Source of the DNA: Lachnospiraceae bacterium
Lineage (GTDB): Bacteria; Bacillota; Clostridia; Lachnospirales; Lachnospiraceae
Length of the DNA: 64,000 bases
Direction of reading: 5' to 3'
NCBI GenBank assembly: GCA_017962105.1
Contig: JAGCVY010000094.1
Coordinates: 62,001 to 126,000, forward strand
Of this stretch, positions 16,887 through 26,050 are shown piece after piece. How positions within the stretch are numbered: position 1 is the stretch's first letter; every line of letters starts with the position of its first letter. The notes beneath the pieces are model-generated. The model was not told where the DNA came from. It made no database searches and saw only the letters and a list, made by a program, of their open reading frames with translations. Made by a program: the position numbers and the translations under genes.

Positions 16887-17603
16887 TTAAAGCAAACCCT
16901 CCGCGTCAAAGCGAAGCGTATTTTCATCCACCGGGGTGATGACGATCTCATTGTCGTGGAGCGTCACGAGTCTTGCAGCGCGATCCATATGGGACTTGCT
17001 CTCGGCTTTCAGACGCTTCTTCTCGGCCTTGGGATCCACAGCGCCGGCATCATAGACGGTCTTCACGATCTGAAGGTGTTCCGCGTCGATGGATGACGCG
17101 TAGATCAACGTCTCCCGGTTGCCGTTGGTACCTGCCGTAGCGGAGCCGAGAATGCTCCCCAGGACAACCAGATTTCCACCTGTGGATACGCTCCCACCCT
17201 TCTCGATATTTCCGATAACAACCAGGGAATTTTCCGTTTCAATGTGGGAACCTTCCGCAACCGAGCCGTGAAAGAACCTTCCGGTCTGGTTGGAAAGGCC
17301 GCTGATCACGGAATCCACATTGCGCTTCATGATCTCCTGCGTGGATTCGTCGTTGTCGAAAACGCAGATGATCTCGAGCTCCGTGACTTCCGAGATAACT
17401 CCGAGAATATCCTTCTGCTCGGGGATGCTCAGCTTTCGTCCGGAAAATGTCAATGCAAGCTTTGCGGAACCAAGGAATTTCGAGGAATCCGCAAACCGGT
17501 TGCGGATCTTGTAAAGCAGTTCGTCAAATGGCAGCTCCTCGTCGAGGATGAGAAGGATCCCGTCCTTGTAGCCCTTGACGATGACAGAATTGTCCGATTT
17601 CAT
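16887..17603 (-). CDS. minC: Septum-site inhibitor MinC, variant
   Basis: 238 residues: an N-terminal FtsZ-inhibiting domain (about 1-105, SDNSVIVKGYKDGILLIL ... SKFLGSAKLALTFSGRKL) and the C-terminal beta-helix (about 112-175: SLVVIGNIEKGGSVSTGG, NLVVLGSILGSATAGTNG, RETLIYASSI), then a charged extension. Aligned by eye with E. coli MinC, the MinD-binding RSGQ motif is replaced by A-E-G-S (residues 116-119). No minD or minE lies in the cluster. The protein may therefore work without MinD, or with a diverged partner elsewhere. It is operonic with mrdA upstream and rodA downstream. Confidence 0.9.
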   Translation of the reverse strand: MKSDNSVIVKGYKDGILLILDEELPFDELLYKIRNRFADSSKFLGSAKLALTFSGRKLSIPEQKDILGVISEVTELEIICVFDNDESTQEIMKRNVDSVISGLSNQTGRFFHGSVAEGSHIETENSLVVIGNIEKGGSVSTGGNLVVLGSILGSATAGTNGNRETLIYASSIDAEHLQIVKTVYDAGAVDPKAEKKRLKAESKSHMDRAARLVTLHDNEIVITPVDENTLRFDAEGLL

Positions 17604-17630
17604 CGAAACCTCCGATGTAAGTGTTATAGA

Positions 17631-20480
17631 TTAGTCGGTATATCCGACGTCGGCGATTGTTCCGGCAATGATATTACCGCTGAGCAATGCCTCTTTGTTC
17701 TCCCCTTCAAAGTACATGCCGTAGAACTCTCTCGCCACGTACGCAGCGTTGGAGGACGCGTATCCGTTGGGGATAACCACGGTAAGGCAGACTTCCGGAG
17801 AAGAATACGGCGCAAAGGAAATAAACAGCGCGTTGTTGGGGTGGTTTAAGCTAACCTGCGCGGTTCCGGTCTTCCCGGCGATCGGCACTTTCAGGTTTTT
17901 GAAAATGTTGCGGAGCGAGGAACGATCCCAGTTGACCACGCGGTACATTCCGAGCTTGACGGCATCCCAGGAGGAATCTGTCACGGTATCGATGGTGTTC
18001 CGCACCTGGGCGCTGTTTTTGAGCATGAGCTCACCGTTCTGTGCCACAACCTTATCCACAAGCGTTAAATTGTAACAGGTTCCGTTGTTGGCAAGGGTCG
18101 TAAGATACCGGCTGATCTGTACGGGGGCCAGGCCGTGATAGTATCCGATGGCGGTACGGATGGCATCCTTGTCCGAGATGGAAGGCATATTTTCCGACAT
18201 CTCAACGCCGGAACGCTCGTCCAGACCGAACAGGGAAGCGTATTTCTTTATGGCCTTGATGCCCTTTGCGTCGATATATTCGTCCTTTTCATTGACGGAG
18301 AGGCGGTATCCCACTTCGAAGAAATAATAGTTGCACGAATCCCGGATTGCCTCCACAACCGTCTCGGCGCCGTGATTGCTCGGGTAAGCCCAGCATCGGG
18401 GCGAGGGATCCACCTTCTCGAAAATACCTTCATCCATTATGGAGTGACCGACGGAGATCACGCCCTCGGTAAGACCTGCAATCGCCATCAACGGTTTGAA
18501 GGTCGAACCTGTTGTGGTACGGGATGTGGTCGCACGGCAGACCATCGGGTAGGATTTGTCGGCGAGAAGTTTGTTGTAATACTCGATGTTCACTGAGTTG
18601 GTGAGGTAATTGTTGTCATAACTCGGATAGGACACAAGGCATTTTACCGAACCGTTGTTGGGGTCCGTCATGATGATGGAGCCGCTGCAGGGTTCCAGGG
18701 CAAGCATGGCCGGAGTGATCTCCAGGAGCTTGATCTTACGGGTAATGAAGTTGTAGGAAGAAAGACTGCCGTTTTTCAGAAGACGATAGGTATCCAGGTC
18801 TTCCTTCAAAACGCCCTGATCGAACAACAAAAGGGAAATGTCGCGGCCCTTGAGTGTGTAGTTGAAGATCAGCGTACGGTAAATCTTGCTCTGGTACTCG
18901 GAATCGTCGCGCAGGTGTTTGACGATGTATTCGTACAGGTACTGATACAGCTCGTTTGTGTCATAGTATTCGGAACCGATGTTCAGACGGTCAAGCTTGA
19001 CCCAGCCCTGGGTGATGGAATACTGCAGGAATTTGCTGAGACTCATCTTGTTGTCGACATACTCAAGATAGGACTCGTCCTTCTGGTCAATCGCCGAGGA
19101 ATTCAGGATGTCCCATCCGGAACTTCCGAGCTTCTGGTACAAAAACTGAAGGTACTCTTCCATCGTTGAACCGGCCTCTTTGTTCGTGACCGTATTCTTA
19201 CCGTCGAGAAGCTCCAGGAGACGGTTCCAGATCTTCTCCTCCTCCGTGCAGTACATCTCATACACCTTGGCTTCCAGATCCGTGGCGTCATCCGCCGTAA
19301 AATGCGCCGTGTTAATGACATGGTTGTTCAACAGCGCATAGTACACCTCATAGATGGGTATCTTGATGTCGGAGGCATTTTCCCCCTTCGAACCGTAGTC
19401 CATGTTCGGAACAATGGCGGAAAGAAGGATTGCCGCGATGTTGCGCTTTAAGATGTTATAGCCGCAGATCTGAAGTTCCGTATCCAGCGTGAGATACAGA
19501 TCGTTTCCTGCCACAGGCTCTGTAGTCACCGTCTTGGACACAACCTGCCCGCTCTCGTTGATGACGATGGTGGCAACTCCGTCGACACCGGACAGATAGG
19601 ATTCACAGGTCTTCTCAATACCGACCTTACCGACGATGCTGGACTCGGAATACTTGTCGTTGGTCTCCCGCAGCTCGGTCAGCTCGTCGGAGTTGATGAG
19701 GCCGATATATCCGATGATATGGGCAAAATACTCGGCATTGTTGTAGACCCGCTTCGTCGATTTCGTGATCTCGAGACCCGGGATCTTTGTGGTGTTTTCA
19801 TAGAAGCTGATCCGGGCTTCATCGCTGATATCGCTGACAATGCGGAAGGACGTGTAGCTCGGGTACAGCGTGAACAGCTGGTAGCGGTACGCCATGATCT
19901 CAAGGGCGTCCGCCGTGGAATACTTGTCGGAAATCTGGAACATGCGGGTTCCGCTTCGCAGGAAATCGAACACTTCCCTTGCGGTCTTGTTCTTCTGCTC
20001 CTCCGAAAGATCGTTGATGCTCCGGAGGGAGTACACGTTTTTCAGAAACCGGAGACGGGCCGTATCGGAAACGGTAAACTGGGGCTCGCCGTACTCATCC
20101 AGCTTCAGATAGAAGTCAAACTCCCGCTTGTAATTGAAGCTGCGGAGAAGCTGGATCAACGAGTAGATGGCTTCGTTTTTCTCAGCGTTGGTGGACAGGG
20201 ATGCGGAGTTGTACATTTCCAGATTATACTGAAGGTCATTGTACGCCAAAAGGACCCCCTTGCAGTCATAAATACTGCCGCGGGTCGATTGTACGGGAAT
20301 CGTCTTCGTATACGAGGTCGTATCCTGCTTTACATCCGTCTTCTCTTCATCGAGCATCTGCATGTAAAACAGCCTTCCGACGAGGATACCGCAAACGATG
20401 ATCATGATCAGCGCTATCGGCACCAGCCGGTCGGTGAGAAGCGATTGTGAGTTTTCGTCGGAAAATGTAATCTCTTTCAT
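17631..20480 (-). CDS. mrdA: Penicillin-binding protein 2 (class B transpeptidase)
   Basis: 949 residues. One N-terminal membrane helix (about 17-39) precedes a PBP dimerization domain, a long clostridial-type insertion, and the transpeptidase domain with S659-T-F-K (TTTGSTFKPL), S-C-N (IRDSCNYYFFEVG) and K870-T-G (IAGKTGTAQVS). At 949 residues it is about 300 longer than E. coli PBP2; long forms are common in Clostridia. It cross-links peptidoglycan with RodA during elongation. The gene lies 10 nt after mreD and 27 nt before minC. Confidence 0.95.
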   Translation of the reverse strand: MKEITFSDENSQSLLTDRLVPIALIMIIVCGILVGRLFYMQMLDEEKTDVKQDTTSYTKTIPVQSTRGSIYDCKGVLLAYNDLQYNLEMYNSASLSTNAEKNEAIYSLIQLLRSFNYKREFDFYLKLDEYGEPQFTVSDTARLRFLKNVYSLRSINDLSEEQKNKTAREVFDFLRSGTRMFQISDKYSTADALEIMAYRYQLFTLYPSYTSFRIVSDISDEARISFYENTTKIPGLEITKSTKRVYNNAEYFAHIIGYIGLINSDELTELRETNDKYSESSIVGKVGIEKTCESYLSGVDGVATIVINESGQVVSKTVTTEPVAGNDLYLTLDTELQICGYNILKRNIAAILLSAIVPNMDYGSKGENASDIKIPIYEVYYALLNNHVINTAHFTADDATDLEAKVYEMYCTEEEKIWNRLLELLDGKNTVTNKEAGSTMEEYLQFLYQKLGSSGWDILNSSAIDQKDESYLEYVDNKMSLSKFLQYSITQGWVKLDRLNIGSEYYDTNELYQYLYEYIVKHLRDDSEYQSKIYRTLIFNYTLKGRDISLLLFDQGVLKEDLDTYRLLKNGSLSSYNFITRKIKLLEITPAMLALEPCSGSIIMTDPNNGSVKCLVSYPSYDNNYLTNSVNIEYYNKLLADKSYPMVCRATTSRTTTGSTFKPLMAIAGLTEGVISVGHSIMDEGIFEKVDPSPRCWAYPSNHGAETVVEAIRDSCNYYFFEVGYRLSVNEKDEYIDAKGIKAIKKYASLFGLDERSGVEMSENMPSISDKDAIRTAIGYYHGLAPVQISRYLTTLANNGTCYNLTLVDKVVAQNGELMLKNSAQVRNTIDTVTDSSWDAVKLGMYRVVNWDRSSLRNIFKNLKVPIAGKTGTAQVSLNHPNNALFISFAPYSSPEVCLTVVIPNGYASSNAAYVAREFYGMYFEGENKEALLSGNIIAGTIADVGYTD

Positions 20481-20490
20481 TGTTCTCCAC

Positions 20491-21054
20491 TCACATCACG
20501 GATTCCTTCCGGGCATCCTCCGCAAGAATGCTCTCGGGGGTGAGGAACGCCTCATCCTCCGCTTTCCGGTTCAGGATCCGCTCATAAAGGATATCCAAAA
20601 GAATATAGTAAACTAACGAAATGATCACGGTATACAGGATCCTCGGAACGAAAATGGTTTTCACATAAACCATAAGCCGCAGGTCACCGCGGATCAGGAA
20701 ACCGAAGACGTAGTTTGCAGCGCATACCGCGAGCTCCGAGAAGGCGATCAGCATAAGCGGGAAGAAAATATCGTGCTGCACATAGTAGTTGTGAAAATGT
20801 CCGCAGATATATCCGATGATCATGTAAAACAGCGCGTATACCCCCAAGATCCCGCCGCTACCGATATCGAGGATCAATCCGCAGAAAAAGCCGACTGCCA
20901 TGCCGCGCAGACGGGAATTCTGGTATCCGGCCGCCACGGCCACAATCACCAAAAGATCCGGTACGGCGTTGGCAATCGAAAGAGCTGCAAAAACCGTGTT
21001 CTGCAGCAGGTAACTCACGATGATCTCAATTGTAAACAAGAGAAATGCCAGCAT
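20491..21054 (-). CDS. mreD: Rod shape-determining protein MreD
   Basis: 187 residues, hydrophobic, with about five membrane helices; the family motif region is VPDLLVIVAVAAGYQNSRLRG, then GFFCGLILDIGSGGILGVYA. MreD links MreC to the elongasome in the membrane. The name rests on the topology, the GxxxGLxxD-type motif and its position between mreC and mrdA. Confidence 0.93.
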   Translation of the reverse strand: MLAFLLFTIEIIVSYLLQNTVFAALSIANAVPDLLVIVAVAAGYQNSRLRGMAVGFFCGLILDIGSGGILGVYALFYMIIGYICGHFHNYYVQHDIFFPLMLIAFSELAVCAANYVFGFLIRGDLRLMVYVKTIFVPRILYTVIISLVYYILLDILYERILNRKAEDEAFLTPESILAEDARKESVM

Positions 21055-21106
21055 ACACGGCTCCTTGAATAGTTTCGCAAACGGAAAATGATGACAGCCT
21101 TACCCG

Positions 21107-21970
21107 TCAATTCTCTGTGACTACGTTTTCCTTTAGCTGCGTGATCACAAGCACGGTCTGAAGATGCTCAAAGTCCACAACGGGCGTCAGATAAGCCACT
21201 TTCGTCATTCCGTCGGCTTCGTTTGTGATGTTGGAAAGGTATCCGATCAGAAGTCCGGGGAGGTATTTTTCGCTCAGATCCGAGGTGTAAACCTTGTAGT
21301 TGCTCTTCGCCTGGGAATTGATCGTGATATCCCTTACCCGGATGAACCCTTTGTTGAGAAGCGCCAGACTTCCGCAGACTATGCAGTTGTCGCCGGTTTT
21401 CATGATGGTGGCGCTCACGTAGCTGTTGTCGTCGATGATCGAGCGGACGATGGAATAGTTCGGGCCGACCTCGGTGATGATCCCCACAAGGCCGTTGTCC
21501 GCAAGGACATTCATATCCACCTTCATGCCGTTCTTGGAACCCTTGTCGATGGTGAAGGTAGCGTAGAAACCGCTGCTGTCCCTGGCGATGATATTGGCGC
21601 CGACCTTCTTGTATTCCGGATAGGACTTGTCCAGCTCCAGAAGCTGCTTGTACAGTTCCATGTCGTAGAGATCCTGCTCCAGCATCTCGTTTTTGTCGCG
21701 AAGCTCGGTCAACTCCCGTTGAAGTGCCTCATTTTCCGCACGAAGCTCATCGATGTCATCGAACTTGGCGCTTAGTTCATCAATCTGGCCGCCGATCACA
21801 TGGATGCCCTTCTGCATCGGAACAAGGCAGGAATTCAGGCCTTTTCGGATGGGGTCGAACACTTTCGGGAAGCGGTAGGAAAACAAAATCAAACAGAGGC
21901 ACAGCATGATGCAGAGCATCAGGATGTACTTCGGCTCAATTCCGTAGCTCGGTTTTTTGCGGGAATTCAT
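21107..21970 (-). CDS. mreC: Rod shape-determining protein MreC
   Basis: 287 residues from the ATG at 21970: a membrane helix (about 11-29), a coiled coil (about 60-105, rich in ELxAENEALQRELTELRDK-type heptads), and the beta-barrel domain with GSKNGMKVDMNVLADNGLVG, the classic MreC signature. It scaffolds PBP2/RodA outside the membrane. A TTG at 21991 could start seven residues earlier, but GGAGG lies inside that extension and serves the ATG. It follows the mreB-like gene by 35 nt. Confidence 0.94.
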   Translation of the reverse strand: MNSRKKPSYGIEPKYILMLCIMLCLCLILFSYRFPKVFDPIRKGLNSCLVPMQKGIHVIGGQIDELSAKFDDIDELRAENEALQRELTELRDKNEMLEQDLYDMELYKQLLELDKSYPEYKKVGANIIARDSSGFYATFTIDKGSKNGMKVDMNVLADNGLVGIITEVGPNYSIVRSIIDDNSYVSATIMKTGDNCIVCGSLALLNKGFIRVRDITINSQAKSNYKVYTSDLSEKYLPGLLIGYLSNITNEADGMTKVAYLTPVVDFEHLQTVLVITQLKENVVTEN

Positions 21971-22005
21971 ATTCCTTACGCCTCCGTTCAATGCTTCAAA
22001 TAATG

Positions 22006-23034
22006 TCAGTCATTCTCATAATAGGTGCGCTTCAAAGGCTTGGCCAGATGCGAATACCGCTCCTCTTCCATCACCTTCGCAAGGCCGTCGGCAACGCTTG
22101 TCGCGCCGTTCTCGGCGATGTTTACCTTGAGCCCGGTGGACTGTGTCACATACTCGGCGAGTCCTCCGAGTCCGGAGGATGCACCGGAAAATGTAATGCC
22201 GTCCCGGTAGATGTCCGCGGAAATCTCCGGAGGAATGCGCTCCAGCACGGAATGCACGGCGTCCATAATGATCTCCAGCGGTTCCGCGACCGCTTTGTTG
22301 ACCAGATCCGCAGTGATCTCCCGCTCTCTCGGAAGCCCGCTCATATAATCGCGCCCGTAGGCCTTCATAACGCCCGAACCGTCGGATGCCAGATCCACAA
22401 GACCGATCTTGATCTGCTCCGCGGTGCGGGTTCCGATCATCAGATTGTATTTTCTTCTTACTGCTGCGATTATGGCGTCGTCAAACTTGGATCCGCCGCA
22501 GGAACACAGGCGGCTCAGAACAATACCGCCCTGGGAAATGACCGAGATTTCCGTGGTGTCCGCTCCGATATTCACGATCAGGGAACCGTGGCTGTTGTCA
22601 ATCTCGATGCCGCAGCCGATGGCGTCCGCAAGGGGCTTCTCAACAATGCGGATCCGTTTCGGACGGATGATGGAAGCGTCGATGATGTCGTAGTAGGTTT
22701 TCTTCTCGACATCGGTAACTTCCGTCGGTACGGCGATGAGGAAGGATGCTCCCTTCATTTTGTCACCGGCTCTTGCCATATCCATGGCGATACAGTTGAT
22801 CAGCGCAAGCATCTTGTCGTAGTCGGCGACCACGCCGTCGCGGATCGGAAAATCGATATGGATGTACTCGGGCTGCTTCCCGACCATCTCATACGCTTCG
22901 TCGCCGATGGCGATGATCTGGTCCTTGCCCTTCGTAGCGATGACACTCTTTTGATGGAAACAGATACCCTGACGGAATCTGCAGATTTTCACGGCATAGG
23001 TTCCGAAATCGATACCGTACAGTTTGTTTGTCAT
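22006..23034 (-). CDS. MreB-like bacterial actin, divergent
   Basis: 342 residues of actin-fold ATPase. Phosphate-1 reads LYGIDFGTYAVKI (canonical MreB: GIDLGTANT), phosphate-2 reads VNIGADTTEISVIS (canonical: DIGGGTTE), and EQIKIGL and SGASSGLGGLAEYV match the connecting and adenosine regions. It stands exactly where mreB normally precedes mreC, but key glycines differ, so polymerization or ATP turnover may be altered; a second, canonical mreB may exist elsewhere. The ATG at 23034 is chosen because AAGGA sits 6 nt upstream; an upstream in-frame start would overlap radC. Confidence 0.85.
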   Translation of the reverse strand: MTNKLYGIDFGTYAVKICRFRQGICFHQKSVIATKGKDQIIAIGDEAYEMVGKQPEYIHIDFPIRDGVVADYDKMLALINCIAMDMARAGDKMKGASFLIAVPTEVTDVEKKTYYDIIDASIIRPKRIRIVEKPLADAIGCGIEIDNSHGSLIVNIGADTTEISVISQGGIVLSRLCSCGGSKFDDAIIAAVRRKYNLMIGTRTAEQIKIGLVDLASDGSGVMKAYGRDYMSGLPREREITADLVNKAVAEPLEIIMDAVHSVLERIPPEISADIYRDGITFSGASSGLGGLAEYVTQSTGLKVNIAENGATSVADGLAKVMEEERYSHLAKPLKRTYYEND

Positions 23035-23065
23035 AACACATCCTTCCGGGATTCGGATTTCACCG

Positions 23066-23746
23066 TCATCCCATTGCACCGGCATCCTTAAAGCTGTAAT
23101 ATCCGGGGTTGCCGATGATAATATGATCGAGCATAGGCAGCTGCATGGCGTTCCCGAGGGAACGCAGTGTCTCCGTCACAGCCGAGTCCTCCTTGCTTGG
23201 GGTACAGTCCCCGCTTGGATGGTTGTGAACAAGGATGAATGATGCAGCATGGTTCGTAAGCGCAGTCTCAAAAACTTCCCTGGGGGAAACCGGCGAGGCC
23301 CGAAGCGTTCCGCGGGTGAGTAATTCCCTGCGGATCAGGCAGCATTTTACGTCGAGAAGCGCGATGTGCACCTCTTCTGTCCGGGCATACCGCAAATCCT
23401 CCCGGAAGGTCTCGTAAACCTCCGCGGAGGACGTGAGCGGGATCCGGAGATCCCTCCTGCTGTTCCAGATCCTTCGGGACAGCTCTGCGATGGCGGAAAT
23501 CTGCATCGCTTTCGCGCGCCCGATACCGGTAAGCGCATTCAGCCGATTCAGGGAAACCGCGGTGATGCCGCCGATGTTTCCTCCGATCTCGGACAGGATC
23601 CGTTCCGCCGTCTGCAGTACATCGGCTGATCTTGTGCCGCTTCTCAGGATAAGCGCCAACAGTTCCGCGTCCGTAAGAGCCTGTATGCCGTACAGACCCG
23701 CCTTCCGGTCCGGCAGTAACCGACCGGTTTTCTCTTCTTTTTTCAT
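23066..23746 (-). CDS. radC: RadC-family JAMM-domain protein
   Basis: 226 residues: an N-terminal helix-hairpin-helix part (LNALTGIGRAKAMQI) and a C-terminal JAB1/MPN domain with the zinc-binding H-x-H-x(10)-D motif (VHNHPSGDCTPSKEDSAVT) and an upstream Glu in RTEEVHIALLD. The family was named from an E. coli recG allele and its real function is unknown, so a DNA-repair role should not be assumed. It precedes mreB in the same direction, a position common in many bacteria. Confidence 0.93.
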   Translation of the reverse strand: MKKEEKTGRLLPDRKAGLYGIQALTDAELLALILRSGTRSADVLQTAERILSEIGGNIGGITAVSLNRLNALTGIGRAKAMQISAIAELSRRIWNSRRDLRIPLTSSAEVYETFREDLRYARTEEVHIALLDVKCCLIRRELLTRGTLRASPVSPREVFETALTNHAASFILVHNHPSGDCTPSKEDSAVTETLRSLGNAMQLPMLDHIIIGNPGYYSFKDAGAMG

Positions 23747-23785
23747 TGCGATCCTTTCCCTTTCTCCGGGGGAGGACCTTGCAAA

Positions 23786-25102
23786 TTATACCACGTTTTC
23801 TCTTTCGTTGCAAACCGCAGGAACGCAAAGCAGTCCCGCGTCCTTCAGCGACTGAAGGGATTTCAATATGCCGAACTTTGCGTGCGCCCAGGTGAGCCCG
23901 CCCTGAAAATATACGGCATACGGCGGCTCAATGGGGCCGTCGGCGGACAGTTCGATGGAGGAACCCTGATAGAATGCGCCTGCGGCCATGATGACGTCGG
24001 AGTGATATCCGGGCATCGCCCACGGTTCCGGAGTGACATAGCTGTCCACCGGGCTTCCCGCCTGGATTCCCCTGCAGAAGGCGATGACCTTCTCCGGCGA
24101 ACCGAGGGTTACCGCCTGGATGATGTCATGGCGTTCTTCGGATGCGGAAGGAATGCAGGAAAATCCCAAGGGCTCATACAGGTTCGCGGCGAAAATAGCT
24201 CCTTTCAACGCGGAGGCGACCACTGTCGGGGCGAAGAACAAGCCTTGATAGAAAGAACGGCTGACTCCGAGGGAGGCGCCTACCTCACGGCCTAAACCGG
24301 GGCTTGTAAGGCGGTAGGCGCACCGCTCCACAAGATCGGCACGTCCGGCAATGTATCCGCCGATGGGGGCCAGTCCGCCGCCGGGGTTCTTGATAAGCGA
24401 TCCCACAACGAGATCCGCGCCGACGTCGGAGGGTTCCTTCATCTCGACAAACTCCCCGTAGCAATTGTCGACCATGCAGATGACATCGGGCTTAATGCTC
24501 TTAATAAATGTGATCAGGGAACCGATCTGTTCCACGGAAAATGTGGGTCTCGTGAGATATCCCTTGCTCCTCTGAATCTCCACCAGCTTGGTTTTTTCAT
24601 TGATCGCCTTGCGGATGCCCTCATAGTCGAAGGAATTGTCCGGAAGAAGATCCACCTGACGATAGGAAACGCCGTATTCGCTCAGAGACCCCGGGGCCGG
24701 CACAATGCCGATCACCTGCTCCAGCGTATCGTACGGCTTTCCGACAGGGGAAAGGATTTCATCCCCCGGAAGGACGTTGGCGGACATGGCAAGTGCAAGG
24801 GCATGGGTGCCGCAGGTGATCTGTGCGCGGACAAGGGCACTCTCCGTGTGAAAGACATCCGCATAGACGGCCTCCAGCATATCCCTTCCGAGATCGTTGT
24901 AACCGTATCCCGTGGATGTCTCGAAGCACTCGGTGCTCACGCGGTTCTTCTGGAACGCTGCGATCACTTTCATCTGACAGATTTCGGCAGTCCGGTCGAT
25001 GGCTTCAAAACGTTCCGAAAGGTCTCTCTCCGTCTTCTCTCCGAGTCGGAAGATCTCCTCGTCGATTCCCAACTCGCGGTACATTGTCTTAAGGTCTGTC
25101 AT
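23786..25102 (-). CDS. PLP enzyme, methionine gamma-lyase-like (YnbB/aluminium-resistance family)
   Basis: 438 residues of a fold-type I PLP enzyme. STGYGYNDLGRDMLEAVYA, ITCGTHALALAMSANVLPGDE and CMVDNCYGEFVE match the family; the PLP lysine is in GSLIKNPGGGLAPIGGYIAGR. Relatives such as B. subtilis YnbB are annotated as methionine gamma-lyases or aluminium-resistance proteins, with little biochemical proof. It lies directly after miaA (5 nt gap), the same association as in other Clostridia, and reads towards radC. Confidence 0.88.
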   Translation of the reverse strand: MTDLKTMYRELGIDEEIFRLGEKTERDLSERFEAIDRTAEICQMKVIAAFQKNRVSTECFETSTGYGYNDLGRDMLEAVYADVFHTESALVRAQITCGTHALALAMSANVLPGDEILSPVGKPYDTLEQVIGIVPAPGSLSEYGVSYRQVDLLPDNSFDYEGIRKAINEKTKLVEIQRSKGYLTRPTFSVEQIGSLITFIKSIKPDVICMVDNCYGEFVEMKEPSDVGADLVVGSLIKNPGGGLAPIGGYIAGRADLVERCAYRLTSPGLGREVGASLGVSRSFYQGLFFAPTVVASALKGAIFAANLYEPLGFSCIPSASEERHDIIQAVTLGSPEKVIAFCRGIQAGSPVDSYVTPEPWAMPGYHSDVIMAAGAFYQGSSIELSADGPIEPPYAVYFQGGLTWAHAKFGILKSLQSLKDAGLLCVPAVCNERENVV

Positions 25103-25107
25103 AGCGA

Positions 25108-26031
25108 TCAGATAATTCCTTTCTCACGTGATGTTACAATAATCTGTTGCAGCAATTCTTCCTCGGTGTATTTGTCCTTGTCGAGGAAAATAACATCGGG
25201 TTCTCTTCGGAACCAGGTCATCTGCCGCTTCGCAAAATGTCTCGTTTCCAGCCGGATGCGGTCCGCCGCCTCCTCAAGGGAGCATTCTCCCCGCAGATAG
25301 GGAAACAGCTGACGGTAACCAAGCCCAAGCATGGCAACGGAGTCTTCCCGGTATCCGGAATCTAACAGGGATCGTACTTCATCGACCAATCCGTTCTCTA
25401 GCATCTGCGTAACGCGCGTGTCGATCCTTTCGTACATGGCAGCCCGCTCCATGGTGAGAACAAAATAGGCATACGTGTATGGCGAAGGCTGGTTCCGCTG
25501 TCTCTCATTGAGCGCCGAGATCGGTTCACCGTGATAATGCGCGTATTCTATGGCGCGGATCATCCGCTTTCGGTTTCCCACGGGAATTGTCTTAGCGGAT
25601 GCAGGATCAACGGAGGATAACAGTGCAGCAAGCTCCTCCGTGGAGGTATTCTCCAAAACTGCACGGTAGCCGTCATCCCGCGGCTCCTCGTCGAAGGTTA
25701 ATCCTTTTACGAGGGCCTGAATATAAAAGCCGGTTCCGCCCACAACAATCGGGATATTACCCTTCCCGCGGATCGCGGAGATTGCTTCTTCGGCAAGCCC
25801 GGTAAACCTTGTCACATCCCACGGTTCATCGGGATTGATGATATCGATCAGATAATGGGGAATACCCCTTCTCTCCGACTCGGGAAGCTTCGCGGTTCCG
25901 ATGTCCATCCCGCGATATACCTGCATGGAATCCGCACTGATAATCTCGCCGCCGATGGCTTCCGCCAGTTTCAGCGACAATTCGGTTTTGCCGACGGCAG
26001 TCGGTCCGGACAGGATCAATAAGGGTTCCAA
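25108..26031 (-). CDS. miaA: tRNA dimethylallyltransferase
   Basis: 307 residues. The P-loop is ILSGPTAVGKTELSLKLAE, followed by IISADSMQVYRGMDIGTAKL, PHYLIDIINPDEPWDVTRF, VVGGTGFYIQALVKGL and FAKRQMTWFRREPDVIFLD, all MiaA hallmarks. It adds a dimethylallyl group to A37 of tRNAs reading UNN codons. Two TTG codons are possible starts; the one at 26031 has AAGGAAC 6-9 nt upstream and yields MEPLLILSGPTAVGKT, like relatives, whereas 26058 would overlap mutL. It pairs with mutL, as in many Firmicutes. Confidence 0.94.
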   Translation of the reverse strand: MEPLLILSGPTAVGKTELSLKLAEAIGGEIISADSMQVYRGMDIGTAKLPESERRGIPHYLIDIINPDEPWDVTRFTGLAEEAISAIRGKGNIPIVVGGTGFYIQALVKGLTFDEEPRDDGYRAVLENTSTEELAALLSSVDPASAKTIPVGNRKRMIRAIEYAHYHGEPISALNERQRNQPSPYTYAYFVLTMERAAMYERIDTRVTQMLENGLVDEVRSLLDSGYREDSVAMLGLGYRQLFPYLRGECSLEEAADRIRLETRHFAKRQMTWFRREPDVIFLDKDKYTEEELLQQIIVTSREKGII

Positions 26032-26050
26032 ACTGAGGTTCCTTCCTTCC

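Noticed and set aside
21991..23091. Plus-strand frame opposite the mreB-like gene
   Set aside because: The minus strand encodes a clear actin-fold protein; the plus frame shows no family.
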